Below are positions 47,968 to 59,449 of a stretch of DNA of 64,000 nt, in pieces. The translations under genes and the position numbers were made by a program. The notes beneath the pieces were generated by a model. It saw only the letters and a list, made by a program, of their open reading frames with translations, did no database searches and was not told the origin of the DNA. Where the stretch lies: NCBI GenBank assembly GCA_039654915.1, contig CM077599.1, positions 78,770,001-78,834,000 on the forward strand. Direction: 5' to 3'. Source of the stretch: Aquilaria yunnanensis. Lineage: Eukaryota; Streptophyta; Magnoliopsida; Malvales; Thymelaeaceae. Positions within the stretch are counted from its first letter, which is position 1; every line of letters starts with the position of its first letter.

Positions 47968-48510
47968 TGAAAAAAGGGACAAATTAGCAACTATAGTATT
48001 TGCTACAGTTGGATTGGCTACTATAGTTTTTTTACAATTAAATTGGCCACTAACATTTTCATTTGAATGGAAATCTGCCACTACTGTTAGATTTTTCAGT
48101 TGTATGATGATATGATGTATTTTGATGATGTAGTGATAGACGTGGCATATGTATGTGGCAAGTTTATGTACAAAAAAAGATAAAACACAGGTTAGAGAGT
48201 TGGTAAACCGATGGTTCTTATGCTTTATTTTTAGTCTAGGAATTAGTGTGCATAAGATAGTATAGTTCAAGGATTGATTGTGTAATTTATCATTTCAATC
48301 ACTCTTGTCATTACCATGTTTTATGGAATATTCCATAAGATAATGATATATTCTAGTATTTGCTTTCATAAGTGTCTAATTTGCACTACATTGAAATCTT
48401 TAGTGGCAAATACTACTTAACAAAAAATTTTGATAATCGATTTAACTGAAATTATAATGGGCGATGTGTGCTATATTGCAAATATGAGTGGGCAATTTAC
48501 CCCTTTCCCT
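47968..48510. mobile_element. Possible Mutator-like MITE
   Basis: AAAGGGACAAATTAGCAAC near the left and GTGGGCAATTTACCCCTTT near the right form a ~19-bp imperfect terminal inverted repeat of the AAAGGG-AAATT kind seen in plant Mutator-like MITEs. I could not find a matching 9-bp target duplication, so the call is tentative. Confidence 0.4.
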
Positions 48511-48999
48511 TATACTAATTGATGCTAAACCATTGTTTTTTTCAACCTACTCTACGCCACATTGTAAATGAGCATCGAATCAACGTAATTTTCATAGTAT
48601 ACTAGAAGAGAATATTCTGTCATATACCAATTAAATGGCCAATTTGTATATTCGTGACATGAAAATTACTTTGAGTTGCCTAAGAGCCCTTCATTACAAA
48701 TGCAAATGGTGAATATGCCTCTAAATATAAAGTGGGTACTGATTTGCAAACAATTCATACTAGTACTGACGAATTTGCAACTTTTATCCTCCTGAACAAC
48801 TGACCAAGCAAAAGTCGATGACCAAAACAGGACTTAAGCCTTTTTATTCTGTAGTCTAATTAGCGATTACGTTTTGGTTCGATCTCTTATTATCCGTACT
48901 GTAGCCTGTCGAGTTAGGGCAACAATCAGCACTTCGATTCTGACTCGAAAGCTATCAACGTCGATTTTCTCTCCGGCGTCTCCGCCCTTATCTGCCGCC
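48511..48999 (+). promoter_or_regulatory. Promoter and 5'-UTR of the RanBP2 zinc-finger gene
   Basis: The stretch becomes GC-richer toward the ATG (CTCTCCGGCGTCTCCGCCC), as plant 5'-UTRs often do, and the start context is CTGCCGCCATGTCT. No clear TATA box, which would fit a housekeeping promoter. Confidence 0.45.
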
Positions 49000-51900
49000 A
49001 TGTCTCAGGTATGGTTATCTGTTCTGTTTCTCTGATAGGATCAGTTTCGTGCAGTCGCGATCCATTAGGCCTGGTATATTTGGTAATCAAATCGGTTTTC
49101 TTAATCGAATTTTGGAAATTCGATCTGGGTTTCTCTTGCCTCTTGATTCGTCTTGTGGGTTCTCCTCATTGCCATTTTTTTGTTCGAATCGAGTATCGTC
49201 TCTGAAATTAGGAGCACTTTGTCTGATGACTAGTTAGGTCACTGTGTGGGTAGGCTAGGTCTTGTTTTCTGAGCTCAAATTAGAACCTGAAAATGATTAA
49301 TAAATGTCTCTTCCAGGCTGATAACAGGAACTCTTCAGCAGCCAAGCGTGCCAGAACAGATGGTATCCTCATTTACCTTTCTAACTTGCGTTATTGCTAT
49401 TTGCTCTCTCTCCTTCTCTCTGTACTTTTTTTTTTTTTGTTCGCCTATGCCTCTTGAAGAAATAATTGTAGACTGTGTTGGGTTTAGTTCTCTTTTTGAA
49501 AAAATCTGTTTCTATTGTTGTTATTAGGCAGCCGAAGGGAAGATGATTGGACCTGTCCTAGTTGTGGCAATGTGAATTTTTCGTTTAGGACAACTTGCAA
49601 TATGCGCAATTGCACGCAACCCAGGCCTGCTGATCACAACACAGTAAGTTATTGTTTAGATATACGAGTAACTTATAGAAAGCATTATATCTCAGATGCC
49701 TGGTTTGGATGGTTGTAAGGGTGATTATGAGATTTGGGTGGTGCATGCGGTTTTGTTTTGTCAAAAAAGATATCAGCTAGAACTAAAAAAGAAGACCAAA
49801 TTTGCAGTTTTAATTGGTGGTACTCTAGACGTACAGAATGTTGTTTAATTGGTTTTTCTTACCTGAATGAAGTATTATTTATTAATACAAATTTAGTTTC
49901 CAATCTTCTGCGCATTCTTTTCGTTCTGGCTTACCCATATTTCCTTCTTTTTTTTTTAATAATACCTATTGCCTTCTCAGTGTGATTTCACTTTGTGTTT
50001 TATGCCTTTCCTGTCTCCTTACAGAAATCAGTCGCCAAGCCTCTACAACCACTGCATAGCTTCTCATCCTCAGCACCTTATGTAGGTCCTGTTGCACCTT
50101 CTTCTATGTATATGAGTGTTCCACCTTATGGATCTTCCATGTTCAATGGTTCATCCATGCCTCCTTACGAGGCTCCTTTTTCTGGGGGCTCAGCCTATCC
50201 TTACAATTATGGCAGCCGTTTCTCTGGTGGCAGTCCTTATCGACCACTGCATATGTCTGCACCAAGCCTCTATACTGGTGGATCCATGATTGGCAATGGT
50301 AACTCTTGCTTTCCTTTTATTTATTCATGGAGAATGCTTGCAAGAGGTTAAATCTGTTTCCTCATTTTATTCTTATATCAGCATTGTATTCTCTTTCTGT
50401 TTTCCACTTTTTCCTTTTTATGTAATATTTTTTATAATTTTGTTTCATTTGTATGGGCAACACTAGCTGGACCTGAAATTTTGTGTTTCATTTTATCATA
50501 AAATGTTGTGTTTGTTATCTTTTCTGTTTTAAATATATTTATTATGTTCTTTCTGCATATTGGCGTCATTGAAGTTAATTATGAGTACTTTTTATGGTTA
50601 TCATTTCTACCTTCATAGGAATGCACAAGCGGCCCCATTTTAACCCCATTGGTTTACGCATTATAGATATTCATTTGAAGTTTCCCTTTTTCCAGGTGGG
50701 ATGTATGCTATACCACCCATGATGGACCGTTATGGTGTGGGTCTGCCTGTAGGTCCTCCTCCAATGGTTTGTATATGTTGACTCAATGTCGATTCCCTCT
50801 ATTACTTCAAAAAGCATGTGCTCACTTCCTATTGACAATGATTTTTAGTTGTGAAATCACTATTTTAACTGTTACTTTTTTTTTCTAATTCTTTCTGATT
50901 CTGGGAAATTTCCATAAAAATAGGATTGATTAAATTTAAATCCTACAGGGGCCAAGACCAGGATTCTTCCCTGATGAGAAATCCCAAAAGAAAGGTGCGT
51001 GCCATTCACACATCATACACGCTTGTTCACACAAACACACACATGCTCAGTGTTTGTTCTGAAGTGGGCCATTTGTGTAATCTATGTAATCTTCAGATGC
51101 AACAAGAGACAATGACTGGACTTGTCCAAAGTGTGGAAATATCAATTTCTCCTTCCGGACATTTTGTAACATGAGGAAGTGCAATACACCAAAACCTGGA
51201 TCCCAGGTATTTGTTACTTTTTTGTTTCTAGAATTAGGTTTTTTTAATGTTAGTCTTCATTGTCTATATTAGCTTGCTTTGTGATCTCCAATTGCTTAGA
51301 AGATTCTGTTTCAGAGCTGGTTTTAATTGAAAAGAATTATATGCTTCTAATGGTTTTCTTTTCTGGTTGCAGACTACCAAATCAGATAAAGGTTCCAGTA
51401 AGTTCTCTTGAGCTTCTAAACATAGATGATTACATGTTCAAAATTTTTCAAACGTTCTGATTATTTATTAATAAACGCGTATGTCTTTCAGATCAGAAGA
51501 TGCCTGAGGGAAGCTGGAAGTGTGAGAAGTGTAACAACATAAACTATCCATTCAGGATGAAATGCAATAGACAGAATTGTGGGGCTGATAAACCATCTGA
51601 TGAGGAGAAGTCTACGTCGCCACAAGTTGATGAAAATGAACAGGTCTGTTGTGCCAAGCACTTGCTTCATGTGTTCTGTAATTGTTTTATGCATTCTTTT
51701 TCGGTTTATGGGCTGGGAGGGATCTTTCCAAGGTCAGTCTTCAGAATTTCATGCCTTGTAGCAGACCCTGCCAATGATACAGAATTTGTACTCATCACAA
51801 GCTGCAGGAAAATTGAACGTGACAGAATTATTATGGCTAAAAAAGTTTTTTCTTGTTCCTGTTCCCTCTTCAACTGGTTAAAATTTTTTTATCATTTTCA

Positions 51901-52027
51901 TTCTTATTTCCTATAAAGTTGAGTGCATTTTTATCTTGTTGTTCTTGCTATTTTTTTTTCTTAAAAAGAAAAAAAAAATCCCGCTCCTTTTGCATCCTTT
52001 GATTTTGCATTTGTTCTGTTCCAGTGA
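49000..52027 (+). CDS. RanBP2-type zinc-finger protein with three NZF fingers
   Basis: Ten coding segments with GT-AG introns: 49000-49008, 49317-49362, 49528-49643, 50025-50298, 50696-50766, 50949-50994, 51097-51206, 51373-51397, 51492-51643 and 52025-52027 (stop only). They give 283 residues with consistent phases. Three RanBP2/NZF fingers of the W-x-C-x2-C-x3-N-x6-C-x4-C plant type lie at about 24-49 (DWTCPSCGNVNFSFR), 193-218 (DWTCPKCGNINFSFR) and 239-264 (SWKCEKCNNINYPFR). A Ser/Pro/Gly/Tyr-rich low-complexity region separates fingers 1 and 2, and a basic KRAR motif precedes finger 1. Such fingers bind single-stranded RNA in ZRANB2-like proteins, or ubiquitin; the FR and N residues favour RNA (inference). 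It resembles Arabidopsis At1g67325 in length and layout. The last junction is the weakest: unspliced, the frame would run on to 51916. Confidence 0.9.
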
Positions 52028-52860
52028 GTACTAGGACATGTTTGAGGGTTGAGAAGGTCCAGAGTTGTCATCCGGCTGTGCTCAAAAATGGGTGTCTGAA
52101 AGTCAGTCCTGTCGTCCTCATGTTGCAGCGGTTGTCAAGTTACTCTGCTTTCTCAGGATCAGTGTCCTATTGTTGTAGTAATGATATGGTTTTTGGTGTT
52201 CGGATACATTGGTCTTAATCTTAAAAATGATTTACAGGTTGGTTTTGGCTTCCATCTGTTAAGTGGGTATCTTGCCATGATTATTAGCCATATACTAGTG
52301 GCAGGACAGCTGTGGTGTGCTTCTGCTTTTTGTTCTTCTTGTTGTCAGAATGAGGTTCCATTTTGATTTTGATCTTCTGTTGCATTGCTTTTAAGTTCTC
52401 AGAGTATCGTCCAATTTCAAACAGATTTCAGAAAGAAAAAAGTGAAGTCCTTCACAACCAATCAAAACAGTCCTCTACCTCCCATTCCCCTGTTATTTTT
52501 AACAGTTGGGTGCTGGATGGTTAGGATCTCTGTTCAGTTCTTGCCTGATTAATTTGTTCAAGTCCTTGAGACTTTTAGGTTAGCTTAATTTTAGATGTTT
52601 CATTTAGAGTTAGTGAAGGTGTCTAGAATGTTCTTTCCATTTATGTCTTGCTTCAAATGATAAATCGTTTAGTAGTAATGCCTGGTGTTATGCTTTTGTC
52701 TGTTTTTTTTCTTAGAAAGTTGAGTCTGTTTTGTTGTTTCATTTAGTTTGTTGTTTTCTAATATATATCTGTAATTCTATTTTCATGGATAGAATTTCAG
52801 TTTGTTAATTTACATGACTAAGTTCTAATTAGTTTGGGGAATTTCAGTTTTTTTTTATTT
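52028..52860 (+). other. Probable 3'-UTR of the zinc-finger gene and flank
   Basis: No coding frame of note. T-rich sequence with AATAAA-poor ends; the poly(A) site cannot be fixed by eye. Frames at 52024-52366 overlap the stop codon and look like UTR. Confidence 0.45.
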
Positions 52861-53135
52861 TCTGAACATATTCTGTGAATATGCCCGACCAAGTAGCTTC
52901 TAATTGAGGACCAAATAAAGGGAGGTCATGTCATTGGTTTGGGTATGTCTGGCAGAGACAAATAGATATGCTGATGTATAAGAGTGGTAAACTAGATACA
53001 AGAGAGGGACGTTATAAGGCTAGAACTAGACATAATTGGTAGAAATAGTGAAAGGAGCCCTTTAACGATTTCTGACCAAACAGTATACAGACTAGGATTC
53101 ATGTTGTTGATGTCAACTACTCGGATTTAAGCTTT
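52861..53135 (+). repeat. Possible RTE-type LINE 3'-end remnant
   Basis: AAAGGAGCCCTTTAACGATT followed downstream by GACTAGGATTCATGTTGTTG and TGTCAACTACTCGGATTTAA-GC resembles the conserved 3' tail of plant RTE LINEs (CCCAACTAGTTGGGATTAAGGC type). The upstream part is too decayed to show reverse transcriptase. Identification is from memory of that tail. Confidence 0.3.
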
Positions 53136-54793
53136 TGGTTGTCAAACCAAACAGGGTTGATAAAGTTGGAACCACCTTTTCATTTTGTTTTCATGCTTAT
53201 TTTGAAGTGGAACGATGGAAGTACTTGTATGTAGAATGTGCGTGTATAAACCTGGTGTCCTAGAATCTGCATTGACGGACATGTGTAGGGTTGATAAAGT
53301 GGTTCAGCGTTGGAGATGGCAGGAATAGCTTGTTTTTCAGTTGCAGGTAGTTGAAAGGGCAAAAGCAGTTGATGAAAGTTCCACAGTAAGAAAAAGAACG
53401 TTAGGCTGAAGCTCTACAAAAGATGTCTGGAAGGAAAGAAAATGTTCGAGTCATGGTAGAAATTCAGAAGAAAACGTGGCGTGCAATGAACTATGAAGAT
53501 GATACTGGCCTGACAAAGAATGGCAACTGATGTTTTGGTTGAACGCATTAGGTGCCCCAAAATGAGTAATCCACTTTCCAGTTTAATCTCACGTGGGGAA
53601 AGATTATTTGTATAGCCTTTTTTAATTTAATTTTTACTATTTTTTTTTAAATGAAATCTCTGTTCAATAGTTTACGGTAATGCAAAAGTTTGCATTGAAA
53701 GGGAAATAGGGCTTCCTATTAGAGGGAAACAGTGAAACAGAACATGCTTTAGGGTCCATTTAGTAGAAGCTTTGGTGGACGGGGGAAATACACCTAATAG
53801 CCTCCAAACAAATCTTTTATCACACTGTTTAGCTTTCCTACGTTGTAAATTCATGGCCATCTATTAACGGTCCTGGCACGTAATACAATAAAAGATATTA
53901 GGCTCCAATTTGAAGCAAAAAATAAACTGGGAAGCCACACTACAGTGTTTTGGTAGGGTACGTGTTTCGGCATGTTGTACAGGTTCAAACGAGAAGTACC
54001 GAGATGAACATTTAGGGTAAAAGAGCACTATTATTCCTTTTGGCCCTTTTATGTTTTTGTAACAATTAAAGTTTTAACTTAAATTTATTCAATATTAATT
54101 TGTATTATAAAAAATTCATAAAATTTATATTTACAAAATTATAGTTTTTAAGGTATCATTTTAACATAAAAAGTTTATATTTCTATAAGAACTTCTAAAA
54201 GAAATAAAATCATGAATTAATTAAAAAAGTATAAGTTTTACGAGACAAATGGAATATAAAACATGATTCTCTAGCACCCTTGTGTTATCCAGTGCAAACC
54301 GTCGGGTGCCACTAGTCGTGCCTATTAGATCCGAGAGATCCATCAATGAATGTATCACAAAATGTCACTTTGTAGATGATGTCTAGCACAGGTGGTGTGG
54401 CATCAACTTTGGTGCCACAAGTCGAGGGATCCATCAAGTGATATACTCACATTGGAGAGCACTACATCACATGAACGTGTTTGGACATTTTTCACGACAA
54501 ATTCTCTATTAGCTTCGTTCATTTGCACGACAAAAAAACAAATAACTATGCAGAAGTTGAAATTCAAGGTGAAAATTTTCATGTCTTGAGAAACGAGAAA
54601 ATGCAACTGGTGAGGTGCCATCTCCAAGCAACCGAGAGACGGAAACTACTGCAAAACTAGCTGAAAAGACGTGTGCACAGAGAACATGGAAGAGAAGCTA
54701 AAAAGCTATCAATTATTGGGCGTAGGAGAAACTGGTGAATCTCCAACTTCAGTCCCTCTTGATCAGAATAAAAACCGCTCTGGTGTGGCATTC
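53136..54793. other. Intergenic DNA, no gene seen
   Basis: Contains AT-rich DNA at 54040-54250 and several domain-free short frames. The last part (54650-54793) is the 3'-UTR side of the minus-strand SBP-box gene. Confidence 0.5.
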
Positions 54794-57290
54794 CTAGCAG
54801 CTGGAATCCTTGAAGGGGATTGTCGATATGGGACTATCTAGGGTAGCAGAAAGTGGTTCTCTACTTTGCCAAGCACTGGATTCAGCTAACGGAAAACCAT
54901 GTGAACCCATTTGCATCAGAGGCTCAGACATACCAGGATACAGCGCCGGTGTGGAGTAGTTCATTGAACCATGTTTCACCTCACATGAACTCCATGCATC
55001 GGCTGACAGAAGAGAGAGAGCACGTTGAATATCTTGAGCTGCACCTATGTTTGAAGGGACACTGGATTCATCCATACCTGCACAATCAGTTAGCTTTGCA
55101 TCAGAACAGAAAAACAGCGACTGTGCTTTAAAGAATAAAGTTGAACGCTCTCATAGTATTTGCATCATGTAGAGTGCATTTTGCAGCCAAAATGTTATCA
55201 TGATCGATGCATTCCTCACACAAGTGCACAGTTGTTCACTCTCTCTCTCTAGAAGTAGGGAAAAAAGGGGCTTGTCCACGCTTCTGAAATGTAAGCTACC
55301 AAACTTCCCTTTCAGCTTTCTTACATTCATAGGCACACAACACTGGGAACAAGGTTTTATAATTTGTGTTGATTTAATTGATCGAATTGCTGAAATAAAG
55401 TGGAGGCATGTAAAGAGACAGCTTAGGCTTTTACCAGCATTGTCATGCAGATTGTCATGCTAAGTTTCTAGTAGGAGCAAGACAAACCTTGGCTGAAAAA
55501 CCCGCTTGTATTGGAATCTGCCTTTGAGATTGAGAACCCATGAGACCGATGACCATGCATGGACATGGAACCCAACTGTTGATTACCTGGCATCAGAAGC
55601 TGTCCTTCAATCTTCTCGACTTTTGTGGATGAATAACTTCTTATTTGCATGGCCTTGGAGCTGACTAGCCCATCCCATGAAAGAGTTTCATTTCGCTTCA
55701 TGTGAGCAAATGGCATCTGGTTCCAGACAAAACTCAGTTCTCTCTTGCCATCAGCACCTGAGAAGGCCACGATTTTATGCTCTATAATTAAAGAACACAG
55801 TTTTTTGGATTAACTCGCAGAGAGGAAAACCATGTGCATTAATCATATGAAGCGTGCGATGGAAGAGCAACTAAACAATGCATGGCAATCAAGAGAACAA
55901 CAGAATACATCTTTTGGAAAGTACACCGCGTAAACTATAGAATGAACTTCAACTGCATTACAACTGTGCAGGTATGTACAAGCTATATGAAGAAGCAGAA
56001 ACAATCAATTCCATCAAACTCGAGCAAGAATCTAGACAGGTTACTAATGTGTCATGTCAGCTTATTCTAAATCTGCATACATATTTCCATTATTATTCAT
56101 ACTAAGTTTAGGGATTACGCTATAGGCATCTAAAACTAAATCAATAGGCAAGTGCATGACACTGGGATGAACCAGAAAGGACTTGCTGAGTCGCATGCTA
56201 TCTGTGAACATGACAATACACCATGAAATGGTCATCCATTATATGTGCAATACCCATAAGTTCAATTACATATCAGAGCACCGGAATGAAAACAATACCA
56301 TGTGATTCAGCAGAACGCATTGAGGAACAGTGGACCGCCTCAGTTTGTGGCTTGCGACGCCTTGCATTGTGCTCTGCAAGACGCTTACGACAACTTCGTT
56401 TCTTATCATCAAATTCCACCAGGCCATGAAACCTACCATGCCAATTCCAAAAACTGACTACTTTTTTGGTACATAGTGAAGTGCGGATTTGAATTCAAAT
56501 ACATTGCTATATATATATATAATAGTACATATTCCAAATAAATAGATAAAAGCTGAGGCCTCTGCATTGACCAGGCCTGGGCACAGTTAGGCTTGCCTGG
56601 TTACGAGTCTAAACACAAGGGTGACTCAAAATTTCTTTAGAAGCTTTACCTGCTGCACTGCTGACAAAACCGACGTTCTACCCCAGCAACAAGGACTTTT
56701 GGGCTCCTAGAGTGAGTTTCACAAACTCTGTGTTTTCGATGGTAATCCTTGGAAGATGAGAGGTCAAGGTTACAGCCTTCAACTTGGCAATGTGGAGCAT
56801 GGTTAGTCTGACATTTCATTTTGAATCTCTCCGTTTGGATGACAGGATGAGATGCAACCATAGCATTTGTTTCTGACCAGACTTCTTTAAGGTATGTCTG
56901 TTTAGAAAGTTTTAAACTGAGCACTGGCTCAGCAGAGCCGACTGATGTCTCAAGGGTTGGTGAACTAACAGTTCTATTTCCCTTCTCTATCTTACTGATT
57001 AAACCATCTCCAAGGCCTTCAAAACCCTTTAATTTGAACTTGGCTGATTTTACCTCCCCAACTGATGAAGAATTTGTGGATGCTGAATTTGAGCTCTTAC
57101 ACAAAGAAACCTGTCCAGGACCAGGACCAGCAACCACTGATGAACATAGGTATCCAGAGTCTATACCACTATCTTCTTCAACGTCCCACTCCGGTGATCG
57201 TAACTTCTGAGAGACATCAGTTGTACTGGTGCTCAATGTAACTTGGTTCTTCCATTCCCACTTTAGAGGGGCTATCATATTTGACTCCAT
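54794..57290 (-). CDS. SPL: SBP-box transcription factor, SPL2/SPL10/SPL11 type
   Basis: Four coding exons: 57290-56650, 56432-56299, 55781-55488, 55077-54794, all with GT-AG introns, encoding 450 residues. The SBP domain (about 167-242) crosses the first intron. It has both zinc sites (HCQVEGC...H...C...H and CQQC...FH...C) and the bipartite nuclear signal [19 protein letters not shown]-terminal KWEWKN and [16 protein letters not shown] recall the SPL2/10/11 clade, nuclear factors that bind GTAC cores and promote vegetative phase change and organ development. A miR156 site lies in exon 4 at codons 376-381 (ALSLLS). A 5'-UTR intron is likely: a minus-strand donor TTTG|GTAAGTAAG follows 59044. 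The frame is intact, so the gene is probably functional. Confidence 0.93.
55004..55023 (-). promoter_or_regulatory. miR156/157 target site in SPL exon 4
   Basis: Sense strand reads GTGCTCTCTCTCTTCTGTCA, the canonical SPL target, complementary to miR156 apart from the usual single mismatch. It encodes ALSLLS. Known role: transcript cleavage and translational repression in juvenile plants. Confidence 0.95.
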
Positions 57291-59043
57291 GGTAGAGAAA
57301 TTTCATGAATCACTTGGCCTGATTGCTTTGGATATAATGGACATGACTATTTGCTGATCCAGGACTAGCCAGATTCCCAGAGCTAGATTATGAAAGAAAT
57401 AAAAGATGAAGTTAAGCAAATTCCATATAAAGGAAAATGTGAAAATCACAATCTAATCTAGAGATGCTAAACGCATTACATATTAACACTGAGTTGTAGA
57501 GGAAATGAGCACATAGCAAAGAAGTATAGGCATATTAAGAGCCTCTTTTGCCAGACTTTTATTATTTATTCAAAAAAAAAAAAAGCTTCACAAGTACAGC
57601 TTCTACAAAGATAGCTTGTAGAGAAGTAAAAAATTATTCCACAGACATTAGAATTCTTCTAGTAGAGAGCTGTTTCAGAGTCTTGCCAAACAAGTAGATC
57701 AGCAAGGTTAAGAGCCTCTTTAGCCAGACTGAAACTTTTACAGTTACAGCTTTAATCTTTAAGAAGCTTCAGAATGAAAGCTTCTGCAAAGATTGCTTGG
57801 AAAAATTTGAAACATTATTCTCCAGACCTTAGCTTTTCCAGTAGAAAGACTGTCTCACAGTCTTGCCCAAAAAGCAATCACCTCCAAAAACTCCTTCAGA
57901 AAACCGAAAATGCATCAAGCTAAAACATAGCTGACGATTCGGATTCTTTCTCACTCAGCTAAGACAAGCAAGACAACCATAAAATCCCAAACAACCATCC
58001 GATTTTCTCACAAAGATATCTAAAGAACAAAACAGAATAGTTGAAACAAAAATCACTTGGAATAAACCAAACAGCAGGAATAGCTGTGGTTTCATCACTT
58101 AGATCCACTCCTCTGAATGCTGAAAGTTTCAAACTCACAGAAACAGCAAATGCCCACTGCTCTCTGTCTTAACCTAATAATTTCTGAAAAGTGGCAATAA
58201 GTTAAAAAGTTTCAGCAGGAACTACCGTGCCCTACTTCAGTACCTTTCAACACCAATAATGCACTATTCAATTATTCAAGAAATGATGAAAAATTAAACA
58301 CAGGCAAAGAAAAAGCAAAGAAAACAACAAAAACTAGTATACTGCAGATCAGGACAGACAGACTAGTAACCCATATAAGTTACAGCCAACAGATGAACCT
58401 TAAGGACAACAATTTAAACTTCGGATGAGAGTAGACTAGAAAACTAACATAATCTTAACAAAGAATATACTGTATTCTAAATCATGAAGGGGACATATAT
58501 CATTCTTCATTCGAAGAAAAGAAAACTGCTTGGAAATGGAAAAGAAGCAGGAAACACAAACTAACTCTAATCAGTTCTTTTCTATAATGGAAGGTTTAAG
58601 ACATCACAAAATTTCAAGCTTTAGTCTTTTACAGGGTTCTGGTCGCCTTCCAAACATTTGGACCCTTACATATGACAAAGAGCCATCTAGATATGGACCA
58701 AAAAGCAAATGAAGCGAAAAATATTGGCAAAAATTTCCCATCACTTTCCTGGGAGAATAAAAAAGATGAAACGAATAAAAGTAAGAAGAGCAAGTGGGTA
58801 ACTGCGAAAAGGAGGGGAAAATAAAAAATAAAAAAGAGAGATTTTTTTTCCAACAAGTTCGCATAATGGATGAATCTCCGCCGCAAAAGCAAGAGATGCT
58901 TCCCATTTTTCAGAAACTCTAGCAGCTAATCGTACCAAAGAGATAGCTTTTCTAGTTTGCTTATGGAAAGCTAAAATTTTTAGAAACGTAAATTAAAAAA
59001 AAAAAAACAAAATAGAGAAAAGTGGTACCTTGGTCTTACTTAC
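57291..59043 (-). other. SPL 5'-UTR segment and probable 5'-UTR intron
   Basis: The stretch from the ATG back to about 57380 is the coding exon's 5'-UTR; a plausible acceptor is ...CTGGATCAG| near 57355. The donor at 59043 marks the upstream exon. Inside, 57539-57700 and 57710-57880 are a diverged tandem duplication (AAGAGCCTCTTTWGCCAGAC). Frames at 58530-58938 show no domain and are AT-driven. Confidence 0.55.
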
Positions 59044-59160
59044 CAAATGGGAGGCAGGCAACGAAGGAGAGAAAATTGAGAGCTTATGACAGGGAAAGCA
59101 AACTTGCACTAGCGGAGTTGGGGGCTCTAGAGTGGGCTTGAAATGATTGGAGTACCCCTC
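59044..59160 (-). other. Probable non-coding first exon of the SPL gene
   Basis: Ends in a strong donor (TTTG|GTAAGTAAG on the minus strand) and is purine/pyrimidine-mixed DNA unlike the AT-rich flanks. The upstream limit is a guess. Evidence is the splice signal only. Confidence 0.45.
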
Positions 59161-59449
59161 TCTTTCTATGCTAAGTTACAAACATTTCTGAAAAAGGAAA
59201 ACATCTTTGCATAAATGATGTGGTAGGTTGTGATAAGTATAATTATGTATAGAGTAATTTTTCTGTAAACCAGGCTTATATTATGGGTCATTCTTGAAAA
59301 ATATAATAATTATCATTTTGATTCTATTTCTTAGAAAAATAAGCAATTATGCCCTCATGAAACATAATAAATTTTTCTTTTTCTGCGAGCTCAGGGCAAA
59401 CTATTTGGGTGGGTAGCATGGCTGATGTTCTAATTTTGTGGGAAGTTAG
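59161..59449 (-). promoter_or_regulatory. Upstream flank of the SPL gene
   Basis: AT-rich region between the probable first exon and the low-complexity tract. It would carry the SPL core promoter, but no certain motif is visible. Confidence 0.3.

Noticed and set aside
47533..48270. Two minus frames of 113 and 121 residues
   Set aside because: Low-complexity composition, spanning a tandem duplication and a probable MITE.
58530..58938. Overlapping 60-100 residue frames upstream of the SPL start
   Set aside because: They lie in the probable 5'-UTR intron, on both strands, with no recognisable domain.
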